Below are positions 1 through 11,007 of a stretch of 64,000 nucleotides of DNA, one piece after another. The position numbers and the translations under genes were made by a program. The notes below the pieces were generated by a model, which was given only the letters and a program-made list of their open reading frames with translations, did not search any database and was not told where the DNA came from. Positions within the stretch are counted from its first letter, which is position 1; the number at the start of each line of letters is the position of its first letter. The stretch spans positions 5,084,001-5,148,000 of the forward strand of contig CM045759.1 of the NCBI GenBank assembly GCA_025200525.1. Direction: 5' to 3'. This DNA comes from Camellia lanceoleosa (taxonomy: Eukaryota; Streptophyta; Magnoliopsida; Ericales; Theaceae).

Positions 1-28
1 ACATTTTTTTTTTTTTTAAATTATACAG

Positions 29-3000
29 ATATAGCTTTGGATTTGGTTAGGCAATATCCCCACGTAGCTAAATCAAGATTTCAGCATCGGTGTGCTCTGG
101 GAGAAATGGCTAAAAAGGTGTCTGCATTCAGAAGTGGTAGTCATTTCAATCATTGGCAAAGCATAATATATTATTGTAAGTGTTTAGAAACCCCACTAAT
201 ACTACAAAAACAAGATATAATTATTCAAAATTTATCTAAAATTATTATTTTATAATTTAATTTCACGCGGCACAAATTCAATCCTAACCCCCCATTCTTT
301 CTGCTATTCCATGCCTTATCTTATTTGTTTTTTTATTTTACAGAAATATTATAAAATAATATATAGTATAAAATTGGCTTTAATTAAATCAGTTAGCCAT
401 AAGTTTAAGACCAAAAAATGTCGTCAGTGAAGTTCTACTTATTTAGGAAATGCTTTTTTTTATTTTTTATTTAGCCTTTCACAGTTGTTTTTTTTTTTTA
501 ATTATTTTTTTTATATTTATTTTTACCTCTCACTAGTGGATGACAAAAAATAATAATGATACCAATAAAAAAATTGACTATCAAAAATATTTGATTCATT
601 AGAATGAAATAGAATGGAATGATGATTATACCAAAATATTTGTTCTTATGTCTAGTTGACCAAAAAAATATGGATTATTTATACAAAAACCCCTTAAACT
701 ATTAAGAAATATCAGTTTTGACCCTCTAAACTATCAATAGATCATAATAGTTAGACTCAATTTACATCAAGTCCTATTGAAAATAAGTCATAGTAAAATT
801 GTCGATAAAAATAATTTTTTTATGATGACTTTTTCATATTTCGCTAAAAATTAACAATTGATGACTTTTTTTTTTTTGTCATGATTTTTATAAATTGTCG
901 CTAAAACTTATTATTAGTGACTTTTTTTTATGACGATTTTTTCAAACAATTACTGAAAGTTGAAAATTAGTGATATTTTTGTATGACGATTTTTTTAAAC
1001 TGTTGCTAAAACTTATAATTAGTGATAATTTTTGTCATAATTTTTAACCTATCGTTGAAAATTAATAATTAGTTATGTTTTTAATAGTGTTTGATAAAAA
1101 ATATCATTAATTATGATAGGACTTATTGGACAATTAGTCCACCTATTAGGACCTACACGTAAGTCCCCCTAAACTAGAAAAATGTACAAATGAATCCCTT
1201 AAAACTATTGAGAATCACTTTGCCTTTCTAAACTATAAGAGCGTACCAATTGAACCTCCTAATAGAAGGGGTCAAAGTGAAACATGTAAATAGCTTAGGG
1301 CTATTTGTATGCTTTTATAATTTAGGGGGCAAAACAATACTTCTGAATAGTGTATTAGAAGATTCATTTGTACACTTTTATAATACAGTTAGTCGAAGTA
1401 ATACTTTTTAATAGTTTAGGAGATATCCACGTAAATAACTCAAAACATAATAACACAATGAATTATAAATGGAATTACCATTTACTATTTCAAGAGATTA
1501 GTCATTTATATAAGAGTATAAGGAATAACTATTTCATTATATTTCAACTTATTCCAATAAATTAAATAGTGCATGCGTGGGTTGGGGTATGTTATGCCTA
1601 TGCTATGAAACACTGAAGTGGCTATCTTTAAGAACAATAATGTTTCGGTATGCAATGTACACTGTATGTAACTCTATTATAAAATTATGTAAATTTTCAT
1701 GAAATCGCACAAATGGTCTCGCAAAAGTGTATAAGTTGAACATAAATTCGTGTAAATTTGTAAGAGCAATGCTACAGCCCAACACTTTTCACCCACAATG
1801 ATATGACAAGAGAGTTGGGCATTATATCATTAATGTATAGCAAATTAAGAGTTGACACATATGATACCACATCATTGTGGATACAATTGTGGGTGTTCGT
1901 TGTGAGTCTCAAACATTTTTCAATTTGTAATTTCATAACTTTTATAAATAGACTTAATCTAATTTATGTTCAACTTATGTATTTTTGTGAGATAATTTAT
2001 GTAAATTAGTAAAAATTTACGTAATTTTGAAATAAAGTTGTATACCTTGTGCATTGCACACCAAATAATATTTCGTCATGGATTATAACTCAAATTTAAT
2101 TTTGGGTAAATTACTCCTTTAAAGTATAAAAAAATTAAAATGACTAAAACTAATACAAATAGTGTAAAATCACACTGATAAATAAGAAAATTTGTACATC
2201 TTATTGTAAAATATATGAGTCTCCCAATTTTTTATCCACATAATTAACAAATTATTGATAAAAATGAAATTAATTAAAATCTAAAAAAAATCCCAATATA
2301 ATTATAGTTAAACTATGAATTTTGTTGTATTTTGGCCAAATTTCTGAGGCTAGTTTTTTTCTTAAAGATGCTCCAGTGCAGGTAGAGCAATCTGCCGAAT
2401 ACAGTGAAAGAGGAGTGACTGCGCACGAGTACATGTACAATCGGACTCGTTTTTTGCAAAGAATGTTCTCATTTTCTGGTTTGTCATATAAACTCTTTGT
2501 TAATCCATATCTTATTTATGAATGCAATTTTTTAAGTCATAGTTGTTGTTGTTGTTTTTTTTTTTAATCATTGTACTATTTCATCAAAATTTTCAATTTT
2601 TACGGCTTTTTTTTTTTTTTTTCTTTGATAAGGTTCACAGTCTTTTAAGTCTAACTGGCTCGACATATAGACATAACTCTATAAGATGAACTAAATGAAA
2701 TAAATATGGTGATAATTATGATTTCTCTAATATCCTGCATCAAATAAAAATATTATTATTATTATTAACTATACTATTGTATAAGTCAAGCATTTTCCTT
2801 ATGTCACTTATCTTTATTTTTCTATTTAAAATATAAAATAAAAAAATGTACACAAGACTTGAAATCTTGACTTTGAGTATATAAAGTGAACAAGTTAATT
2901 GGTGTCCTCAAATTTCTTCTCTCATTTTTCCAAATATTCTTTTTCTATTTATGAAACTTAAGGGATATTTGGAATGATCTAAATAAATATATTTTTTGAT

Positions 3001-5023
3001 TTTTTACGAAAAAATGTGAAGTAATGTAGTAGAGATGTGATGTGACCCAAATAAAATTATTGTGACTCAAATAAGATAATATGCTAAAATAACATGTGCT
3101 ATTTTACACAACATACATTAAATATATATATATATATATATAAATTACACACGCATTACACGCATTACATCTACCAACTGATAGTTATCTATACTATTAT
3201 ACTATTATATAAAGTGAATATATCTTTTAGTTTCCTGAATACTTTGCTTATCCTCATGCCAGGCGGCACATGATTTTTTCTATTAAAAAAAATTAGATAG
3301 CTAAGTTAACAAGACCTTACTCTAGCGGAATGAAACTTTTACCACTTGAACCCCACACATATTATGATACTATATATTTTTATTATTTTATTTTATTTTT
3401 ACTTACTTGAATTACATACACATTGCTCAAATTGCTTGTAAATCTTTTACAAAGTTAGTTTTAGTTTGTCGATTACACAATGCATTTAGATATAATCATA
3501 ACGTTTTCCTCCCAAATGAAAACAAGTTTTATTGTGTTTTATGACATACAGCAAGGCAAAAAGTGAAGGCCATGTTTTGGAGAGTCTCGGAATTATTAGG
3601 TAATGGACGAGAAGCACTAGTTAATTAAACATACGTTGATTCAGTTATATCTTTTTTTGCACTGCTTTTTTATTTTTTATTTATTTTTTTATTTTTTTTA
3701 AAGTTGTACACACATTGATTCAATTATAAGTTACCATATCTACCATTTTTGCAATTGCAGTGCCTCCCATTAAACACATACAACACATACGAGAGCTAAA
3801 ATTGAAGCACAATCAAGCAGTCAAACTAGTAAAATGCTTATGTGAGCAAGTCAGATCTTTAGAAGACTTGGAAGCTTATAGATCACTTGCTAGAAATCCA
3901 CTCCTTGTAGCAGCAAAGTTAGGGATTCACGAGATTATAGAAGAGATTGTGAATTCGTTTCCTGAAGCAATTTTTGCTCTAAACGCAGACGATCTATACA
4001 TATTTGAACTTGCAGTTATAAAGCGCCATGAAAATGTTTTCAACCTCTTGTATCAACTGGGTGAGGATAAACAATATTTCGCACGATCAAGAGATAATGA
4101 AGGGAACACGCTGCTACACTTGGTTGGAAACAAAGCACCTATAGAGAAACTCAATGTTGTTCCTGGTGCAGCTTTGCAGATGCAGCGTGAGTTACAATGG
4201 TTTAAGGTAATACAATACTTCTTTCTATTCCAAGGACTAATTACTGATGTATGCTAGTAATGTTTGTGTGTGAGCATCTGCATTTCTTTTGCCTAAGTAT
4301 GTGTAGTTTCCATTTAAGATCAAACAAAAAATTTTCAAAATTTAGTCTTAAAAAAGACAAATACATTGATCCATTATTTCAAAATGTTTGGCTGTCGTAC
4401 AGGAAGTGGAGAAGTTTGTGAGCCCTAGTTATATAGACGAACAAAATGACGATGGAGAAACTCCTTCAACAGTTTTCACCAATAAACACATGGATTTAGT
4501 AGTTGAAGGAGAGAAATGGATGAAAAACCGAGCGACCTCATGCACAATTGCAGCAACACTCATTACCATTACTGCTGTAGTATTTGCTGCTGCAATGACT
4601 GTTCCAGGTGGGAACAATAACACAAGTGGACTCCCAATTTTCTCCGCAGAAAAAGCATTTATCATTTTTGTAGTTTCGGATGCAATTGCCCTATTCATGT
4701 CCACCACTTCTCTTCTGATATTCTTGTCCATCCTCACTTCGCGATATGCTGAAGACGATTTTCTCTATGTTCTTCCCCATAGGCTGATTATTGGCCTTGT
4801 TACATTGTTCCTCTCCATAACAACCATGATTGTAGCCTTTAGCTCGACATTTTGTCTTATGTTGGGTGACAAGAACAGCTGGCTACTTAGTTTAGTTGTT
4901 ACATCAGCAAGTTTACCAATTTCTTGTTTCATGCTCCTACAGTTCCCCCTCCTTGTGGATCTCATGTCTTCAACATATGGACCTGGCATTTTCGGCAAGC
5001 AAAGTAATCGGTCTTTATATTAA
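29..5023 (+). CDS. Ankyrin-repeat/PGG-domain membrane protein (ITN1-like), 3' part of gene
   Basis: Three exons are supported: 29-175 (after a T-run and TTATACAG, ending at GTAAGT), 3761-4206 (after TTGCAG) and 4403-5023 (after GTACAG). Phases agree: exon one ends with one base, exon two starts with two; exon two ends in phase 0. The first exon encodes the last ankyrin block (IALDLVRQYP, then a SAFRSGSHF..W segment). The second has the linker (AVKLVKCLCEQ) and ankyrin-like units with EGNTLLHLVGNKAP and MQRELQWFK. The last has DDGETPSTVFTNKHMDL, EGEKWMK, then a PGG domain with about four hydrophobic segments and the signature AAAMTVPGG. About 403 residues are visible; the start lies left of the window. 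Known family members are plasma-membrane or endomembrane proteins in stress and salt signalling; the exact role here is inference. The exon near 29 is somewhat degenerate at its usual GE-ALH motif, and the 3.6-kb intron is long for the family. Confidence 0.85.
700..1340. repeat. Degenerate DNA-transposon-like block with about 60-bp internal tandem repeats
   Basis: Between 770 and 1080 a unit built on a GTCGCTAAAACTTA-like core followed by TTAGTGA and TATGACGATTTTT recurs about four times with drift. Phrases of the type CCCCTTAAACTATTAAG and CCCCTAAACTA lie on both sides, as in the ends of several plant DNA-transposon families. No transposase is present and boundaries are unclear. Confidence 0.4.
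1755..1915. repeat. Possible short MITE with inverted CACCCACAATG / CATTGTGG arms
   Basis: AGAGCAATGCTACAGCCCAACACTTTTCACCCACAATG-type sequence at the left is partly mirrored by a CATTGTGG..ACAATTGTGGGTGTT stretch near 1873-1900. The repeats are imperfect and no target duplication was found, so this is a weak call. Confidence 0.3.
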
Positions 5024-5082
5024 GATCAACAACAAGATGAAGAATTCCAAGCATATATCATCTAGTTTCATCCATTGTAACC

Positions 5083-5125
5083 AATAAATGGATTATGGTC
5101 CCTAAGTTTTCTTCTGTAATAAAAA
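5083..5125 (+). terminator. Candidate polyadenylation signals of the first ANK-PGG gene
   Basis: AATAAA occurs at 5083-5088, 60 bases after the stop codon, and a second AATAAAAA lies at 5118-5125. Both sit in a T/A-rich 3' UTR-like stretch, as expected for plant 3' ends. No transcript evidence is available. Confidence 0.45.
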
Positions 5126-5214
5126 CATGTTGCAATGCTCAACATGAAAATTTGTGTGACAAATGATAGTAACATATACAAGTGCAATGGATTTTGGAAA
5201 AATGTCGTTTTGAT

Positions 5215-5420
5215 TTAGATTTTGAAAAAGATTAAGAATTGCCACTTGGTTTCAGGGTAAATCAAGGAACCAAAATGTTTGACTCCAAAATAAGGCATGG
5301 TCTAACTTCACTAAAGACTTAGGTCTTTACAGGCTAAGGTACAAGATGGGAAGGTGTGAGACACGTCTTGCCTGACCATAAGACCAGCTTTTACTTATCA
5401 ATATTGGTTCGTTAATTAAA
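5215..5420 (-). repeat. Relic of an Ogre/Tat LTR-primer-site region
   Basis: The string AGAATTGCCACTTGGTTTCAGG followed by AATCAAGGAACC and, downstream, GGGAAGGTGTGAGACACG resembles in order the reversed primer-site and LTR-end region seen clearly at 59457-59620 (AGTCGCCACCTAAATA, TTTAGGAAACCCTGAC, GGGGAAGGTCACATCGTGAG). The match is degenerate and short, so this is a relic call. Confidence 0.35.
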
Positions 5421-6180
5421 TTTGTTAGGCCTTTGATTTGGGGGTTCGGATCTCCTGTTCCAAAAGCCTGTCCCAACTCTCTGTTACTTAATTCTCATGC
5501 TGACATGTGTCTAGTCTTAAAGATCAATTATAACTCCATTAGTCTTCTGTTTTGTATGGATTCTCTCTCCACCCAACAAATATGACTCATCTAAACCTGA
5601 AAATAGGAACAGAATCAGACAGATCGACCATCTATCATCATCAAAGATTTCATGTTCTTGGCTATTGACACACACTATTTACAGATACCAGCAATCAAAA
5701 GTATTCGGAAGTAGCCATTGGTATCATTCATACCTGCAAACTAGATGTATGAACAAAACCAGCAAGACGTAAAATAGGGAAATTTGCGAATTGGGCTTAC
5801 CTTAATTACACAACATACAGGTAGTTTATATGTGACATTATATATATATATATATATATGGTGTTGTTAATATTAAAAGATGAGAAAGAGGGTGATTCGC
5901 CGCATCGTCTTCGCTGTCGACGATTGGTAGCGGATCTCATGAAATTCGTAGCGCAACTGCGACGGCGAGCAGATCTGGTTGCCGTTGGCATACTCCAACC
6001 AGGTAGATGATTTGGTCTGACCACGGTGATGAAGCCAAAACACAGATTAAGGTGTGCAGCAAGGTGGCGAGGACAACCACGAAGTCGGAAGGGATATGGC
6101 AGATGAGTTGTGAATTGGGACAGGCTTTTGGAACAGGGGACCCGAAGCCGTGATTTGGACTGCATGAATGACAATTATGG
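5420..6180. other. Intergenic stretch with a split inverted duplication
   Basis: A 27-base string around CCTGTTCCAAAAGCCTGTCCCAACTC near 5454 reappears in reverse complement near 6115-6140, both times preceded by a GGGTTCGG/GGCTTCGGG-like motif. A TA microsatellite lies at 5838-5859, and 5885-6000 is locally GC-rich without a recognisable protein. Origin is unknown; it may mark the ends of a decayed insertion. Confidence 0.35.
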
Positions 6181-6239
6181 AAAGCGATACACATATAAAT
6201 GAAGCTAATATAAACTAAGTAGTGGAATAGGGAAACTAC

Positions 6240-6376
6240 TCCATGGAATTGCAACTCAAGTTTGTGAAATCTCATGATCAAATTGTTAACATATTCACAA
6301 AGCCTCTTAAGTACGAAAACTTTACATAGTTTTGGACTTTGCTTGGCGTTACAAAAAATTAAGTTTAAAGAGGGGT
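6240..6376 (+). pseudogene. Ty1/copia RNase H C-terminal relic
   Basis: The reading frame around 6250-6325 gives LQLKFVKSHDQIVNIFTKPL followed by KYENF, the typical end of copia RNase H (the DQIADIFTKPL motif). Just after, with frame slips, comes an LGVTK..LSLKRGV phrase, the usual copia polyprotein terminus before the 3' LTR. Only this tail remains. It directly precedes a TGTTGAAATAATAA LTR-like start. Confidence 0.7.
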
Positions 6377-6619
6377 GTTGAAATAATAAACATAATTTTA
6401 GTTAAGTTAATTTACACATTTCTAGAGGTATATATTTATGTTTTGTTCATTTATTTTTGGGGTTCATGTATTTCTAGAGTGAATGTATTTAGGTATGATT
6501 CATTGGATATAGAAATTGATTTATTTCTACGCTTGCCTATTAGAGCCTATAAATGCCTCATGTAATCAGATTTTCTAACTGGAATCAAACATTCAGTGCC
6601 TAGAATTCCTCCTCTTTCA
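6376..6619 (+). repeat. 3' LTR fragment of the copia relic, split by element A
   Basis: Starts TGTTGAAATAAT immediately after the copia polyprotein end and contains a TATAAATG motif near 6550. It is interrupted at the TTTCA site by element A; the sequence resuming at 10012 (AATCCTTGTAGCACTTG) is the probable continuation. The right end is not defined. Confidence 0.5.
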
Positions 6620-7112
6620 AGTTGTATGAATTATCACCCCATGTTGAGGGATAATGCACCACTTGTGAAATGGCCAACAAATGGAGCTTCCACTTAGAGA
6701 AAATGGAGCACCAAGATAATGCTCACCAACTCCAACCCACTAGAGAGTGGAAGGAGGTTGGTGATGGCCAATCAAGCCTCTTTGTTCTTGTGTATAAATA
6801 GATGAAGAGAGGAGGAAGAAAATGAGAGAGAAGAGAGCTAGAGCAGAGAGTGAGATATGTGAGGCGGAGAGCCGTCTCCCTCGGTGTGAGCGAGGGAGAC
6901 GGGAGAGTGAGTGAGTGAGGAGAGTGTGAGCTCCTCCTCAATTGTAATCTTTCTGTAATATCTCCATTGGTATAGTGATACCCGGCTACTCTCCCGTGGA
7001 CGTAGGCATTGAGGCCGAACCACGTAAAATATTGTGTCTCCTTGTGTGTGGGTGTGTATTTCTGCTTGGTTTAATTTCCGCAAAGGTCTTGGGGGGATCC
7101 CGGATCCCAACA
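6620..7112 (+). repeat. Left (5') LTR of element A
   Basis: Contains a TATA box (TATAAATA, 6793-6800) and a downstream motif GTGGACGTAGGCATTGAGGC followed by CGAACCACGTAAAAT, and ends CCCAACA. The LTR promoter would transcribe rightward. Confidence 0.9.
6793..6800 (+). promoter_or_regulatory. LTR TATA box of element A
   Basis: TATAAATA lies about 170 bases into the LTR, upstream of an AG-rich leader; the same site is at 9687-9694 in the right LTR. Confidence 0.6.
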
Positions 7113-7114
7113 AG

Positions 7115-7126
7115 TGGTATCAGAGC
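7115..7126 (+). promoter_or_regulatory. Primer-binding site of element A
   Basis: TGGTATCAGAGC, complementary to the 3' end of plant initiator methionine tRNA, begins a few bases after the left LTR. This is the standard primer site of copia and many chromovirus elements. Confidence 0.85.
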
Positions 7127-7259
7127 CTCGTCGGTGGCGTTTCGGCACAAAAACAGTGCGATGTCCGAATCTGCCCAGAAATTGAATTGCTCGAAATTGA
7201 GTTTTGAGCATACCAGGAGCAAGGGCTCGACGAGAGGAGTCCAGAATCATAAAGCAGAC

Positions 7260-7660
7260 ACCCAGAGGAGACCGGACGCGCCCTCACGCGCCCCTAGAAG
7301 GTGGCGCGTGAGTCCTAGTCGCAGCACGCGCCTCACGCGCCGAGGAGAGACACCGGCGCGTGGTCTCACGCGCCGCACGCGCCCCACGCGCAACTGAAGG
7401 AGGAAGACGACTGGAGATCACGCGCGTGCTACACACGCGCCTAGCACACGCGCAGGTCGTGTCACCCGCCACGTCATGGACGCGTCAGCAGCCGCGTCAG
7501 CAAGTCAACGCCACGTGGCCAGAGTCAACGCCACGTGGCCAGCCACGTCATCGCCACGTGGCGTGCCACGTCAGTGACACGTGGCATAGTGGGCTAGTCA
7601 GGGGCCGCCATGTGGCTGACACGTCATCTGCCACGTCAACACAGAGGATCGATGTTACGC
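7260..7660. repeat. GC-rich array of CACGCGCC and ACGT-core motifs inside element A
   Basis: About 7260-7450 carries many CACGCGCC/GCGCGTG strings. From 7460 to 7650 there is a dense run of CCACGTGGC, CCACGTCA, GACACGTGGC and GACACGTCATC strings, i.e. G-box-type bZIP/bHLH target cores. The corresponding interval of the related element B has different content, so this segment is fast-evolving or acquired. An open frame through it is driven by composition and is not called as a gene. Confidence 0.75.
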
Positions 7661-9513
7661 GAGCAAAGTGCCGCAGGAGGATCCGGTGCCATGGCTATGG
7701 TGCGGTGCGGATCCGAGGCGACAAAATGTTTTGGCTAGATCGAAGCCATTTGGAGTCCTTTTGGCGATCCAATAGTGGTTTCAGACTATTTGGAGTATTC
7801 CGGACACATTCAGACGGTCGATTTCGAGACGGAGTTTCAGTAAAAAGAAGGCGATTGAAGGACGGACGGATCGGTATGGGACGGAATATTCTGTTGGTAC
7901 ACAGAATATTCCTTGAACTTCTGAAAATTGTAAATGTGACCCAGAATTTTCAGAAAATTGTGGTGTGGCCCAGCTTTTGGGGATATTTTTCAGTGAGGTC
8001 CCCAAAAATACAGCGAAGGTTGGTCCTAGCTAATCGGACCGTTCCGGACGCAACCGCGAGGTCAGAATAGTGAAATTCTGAACGGTTTTTAAAAGATTGG
8101 TAAAACATGGGAGTTTGTCATCTTTAATACTCGGAGGGAGGTTGCCGGATATTGTGGAACGCTGCAGTGTCACTGAAGAGGTTAGAATGGACAGATTCTG
8201 ACCAGATTGAACAACCAGGTACAACTCGAGATAGATCATTGAAGACCAGAGGAGATCAGGCTTGATGGCAGATCGAGGGAGATCAGGATTGGTCAGGGGC
8301 GATCAGAGGATTGCAAGTATGATTATCTCAAGATCAACAATGTCTAGGAAAGTTCTGTCAAAAAGACAGTGTCTAAGGAGACTGGTTCTTAAGTGGGACC
8401 GAGTGTGACCCCACCAGTCTTTCCTGGGAACTTTCCTGGTTGTTGACGTCAGCGGAGGACTTGGTTCAATCAGAAGAGAAGACCATTCATCGACGGACAG
8501 ATGATTTGGCAACCAGTTCAGGCTCAGGAAAATGTTGTGGCTGTTGGAGCTACTGTATGCGAGTAAGTACTGGTGGTATGTGGACGTGTAGAACAATAGT
8601 TGCAGAGGAGCATCTTGGCGAGGGCACAAATGCAGAGATGTGATAGTGCAAAGTGAGGCGCCAGAGGAGTGTGCAGCAGCGGGTTGTTGAAAGTTCACAG
8701 GAACTGCTAGACAGAGAAATTGAGACAGGTAAAACGCAAGAGTGCGTGCCAAGGAGTGGCAAGTCCTATTTCTCTATGGTGGTTTCTTGAGTTCCATGGC
8801 AGCAGATGATAGAGTTGATGCGGATCTCTCAGGCGAGCTCGACGTAGGGAGATCAGAAACCATGGATGCGAGCACTATGCACAGGGGTGCATAGCGGTAA
8901 CTTGTACAGACCGGTGGGAGTTGTCTTGGCAGAAGGGCTAACTGTCAAACATCAGTACGAACGTACAAGTGAGACAGAACCGAAAATCAGGGATTGCAGC
9001 ACAGACAACAAGCGTATGTGGAAACGCTAGGAGGTTGTTCAGAAGTGCAGAGGGCAAAGGCTGATAGTTCAGAAATAAGCTCCGAGCAAGGAAAATTGAG
9101 GACGTTGATGGGATAAACGACAAGTTTTTCTAGTTGCTCCAGTGTTCAACATGATTGTTCATGCGAGGTAATCAAGGGCATCCGAGTAGGGGGTGCAGGA
9201 CATCCAATCAGGGGGTGTCCAATATCTTGGTTACGCAAGTTCAAGCATAGCAAGTGAAGACATCCGAGACAGAAGCGTGGAAGAGATCTGTGGGAGATGG
9301 GAGCAGAGGCTCTCTCTCCAAATCAGAGAGTGGTGTGAGTTGTGTTGAGGATGTAGGATTCCCTCCTCCTCTTGTATCTCTGGTATAGTATCTCTAGCTT
9401 TCAGGGGATGCAGCGTCTCAGTGAAGAGATAAAGACTATGTTGAATTTTGGGCGTGACAAGTATAGCAGCAGTGTGTGCAGTGGATCACCTCACATGGGT
9501 TGAGGGGGTGATT

Positions 9514-10006
9514 TGTTGTATGAATTATCACCCCATGTTGAGGGATAATGCACCACTTGTGAAATGGCCAACAAATGGAGCTTCCACTTAGAGAAAATGG
9601 AGCACCAAGATAATGCTCACCAACTCCAACCCACTAGAGAGTGGAAGGAGGTTGGTGATGGCCAATCAAGCCTCTTTGTTCTTGTGTATAAATAGATGAA
9701 GAGAGGAGGAAGAAAATGATAGAGAAGAGAGCTAGAGCAGAGAGTGAGATATGTGAGGCGGAGAGCCGTCTCCCTCGGTGTGAGCGAGGGAGACGGGAGA
9801 GTGAGTGAGTGAGGAGAGTGTGAGCTCCTCCTCAATTGTAATCTTTCTGTAATATCTCCATTGGTATAGTGATACCCGGCTACTCTTCCGTGGACGTAGG
9901 CATTGAGGCCGAACCACGTAAAATATTGTGTCTCCTTGTGTGTGGGTGTGTATTTCTGCTTGGTTTAATTTCCGCAAAGGTCTTGGGGGGATCCCGGATC
10001 CCAACA
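9514..10006 (+). repeat. Right (3') LTR of element A
   Basis: Begins TGTTGTATGAATTATCACCC and ends CCCAACA, followed by the TTTCA target duplicate. It differs from the left LTR at the first base, at one G/T in the AG-rich leader and at one C/T near 9886. Confidence 0.9.
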
Positions 10007-10011
10007 TTTCA

Positions 10012-10660
10012 ATCCTTGTAGCACTTGTAGAGTCCTTCATGGTGCTCCAGAGGAATAAATCCCTGTCAGGCATTAAATAAAACTGTGCGAGCATAGTCCA
10101 TTGTTGGGTCCAAGGAGCGAGCTAAGGTGATGAGTTTGGTGGATAATAGGAGGCTTTTGTGGGACTCATTTGTGAGGATCAGAACATGGATTCATTTGAG
10201 GTCTGAAAGAGAAGAACAAGAATTCAAAAGGTAGTTAAAAGGGAGGGAGTGGTAGTTAGGGTAAGTTTGGGATCTTTTAAAAAAGATAAAAAGACAAAAA
10301 GTTACTCAAATAGTTAAAAAGTTAACACTATTCATCAAAAGTCAACAATTACGACTGCACAATTCCCAATTCAAATTTTTCCCTACAAATCAATTTTTAC
10401 AATTTTTTATTACACATTTTTCCATAAAAAGTCAAAAAATTAATCCAAACATCCATATTTTCAACCTCAATTTTTTAGTTCAAAAAGACAAAAAGTACAC
10501 TTATTTAGGACACCCCAAACAACCCCTTAGTATGGAAGTGAGATGGGACATACAATATGGGCTTAAGTTTTCTAAGGACTGTGAGGAAGGAACTGGCTAA
10601 CATCATCTTCGCATCCCTTTCATAACAGATAGCAATTGGGTTTGGGATATCACTTTTTAG
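10012..10660. other. Intergenic; tail of the copia relic and a possible MITE
   Basis: After the target duplicate the copia LTR-like sequence probably continues for some tens of bases. Around 10255-10530 a GTAAGTTTGGGATC..AAAAAGACAAAAAG stretch is loosely mirrored by CAAAAAGACAAAAAGTACAC..CCCCAAACAACCCC, suggesting a decayed MITE. No gene is seen. Confidence 0.3.
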
Positions 10661-10666
10661 CGTGCC

Positions 10667-10829
10667 TTATGTTTTGTTTAGTTGGGAGATTTGAGAAGAA
10701 ATTTAGAAAGGAAAATGGAAAAGATAAGTGAAATGTGAATAAAATGTACTCACATTTCACGTAGTTTCACACACCTTTTCCTTTTCTTTTTCCAAATCTC
10801 TCTCCAAATCCCCCAACCAAACACAGTAT
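10667..10829. mobile_element. Fold-back MITE (about 160 bp)
   Basis: The left arm GTTTTGTTTAGTTGGGAGAT with TTGAGAAGAAATTTAG is mirrored by the right arm CCAAATCTCTCTCCAAATCC with CCCAACCAAACACAG. Both TTTAGTTGGG and its inverse CCCAACCAAA are clear. TA dinucleotides flank the arms. There is no coding capacity. Confidence 0.65.
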
Positions 10830-11007
10830 AAATGTTTTTTTCCCTATTGGCAGTATGGTTTAAGGCATTAGCATTAGTTCAAAAAAGACGCACTCTAGCT
10901 GGGACTCCAACCAAAAAAACCATTAAAAACAAATTTTAAAAATAAAAATAAAATAAAAAATTTGCCAAGTTTCATAATCACCTCCCTCTCCTCTTCAATA
11001 AATTTTA

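Larger units (their letters stand above)
176..3760. other. Long AT-rich intron of the first ANK-PGG gene
   Basis: This interval lies between two phase-compatible exons. It holds a degenerate transposon block (700-1340), a MITE-like stretch near 1755-1915 and a TA microsatellite at about 3122-3142. A short less AT-rich open stretch at 2340-2480 encodes an unrecognised peptide containing QSAEYSERGVTAHEYMYN; it could be a lost exon or an insertion fragment and I assign no function. The remainder is anonymous AT-rich DNA. Confidence 0.5.
6620..10006 (+). mobile_element. Element A: young non-autonomous LTR retrotransposon (3.39 kb)
   Basis: Two 493-bp LTRs (6620-7112 and 9514-10006) differ at only three positions. 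The right LTR has perfect TGTTG..CAACA ends; the first base of the left LTR has changed to A. The 5-bp target duplication TTTCA is exact (6615-6619 and 10007-10011). A methionyl-initiator primer site TGGTATCAGAGC follows the left LTR after AG, and a purine tract (GGTTGAGGGGGTGATT) abuts the right one. The 2.4-kb interior has no gag, protease, RT or integrase, so it must move in trans. A second, older copy of the same family is at 39502-42839. LTR ends and primer site fit copia usage, but the lineage is inferred. Confidence 0.9.

Noticed and set aside
7115..7126. tRNA gene at TGGTATCAGAGC (also 39462)
   Set aside because: Only the 12-base primer-site complement is present next to an LTR; no cloverleaf.
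7360..8070. 236-codon frame in element A
   Set aside because: Arg-rich from the ACGT/GCGC array, not conserved in sister element B, no domain.
8303..8752. Minus-strand 149-codon frame in element A with a partial counterpart at 41149-41409
   Set aside because: Similarity follows nucleotide homology between A and B; the frame is broken in B and shows no domain.
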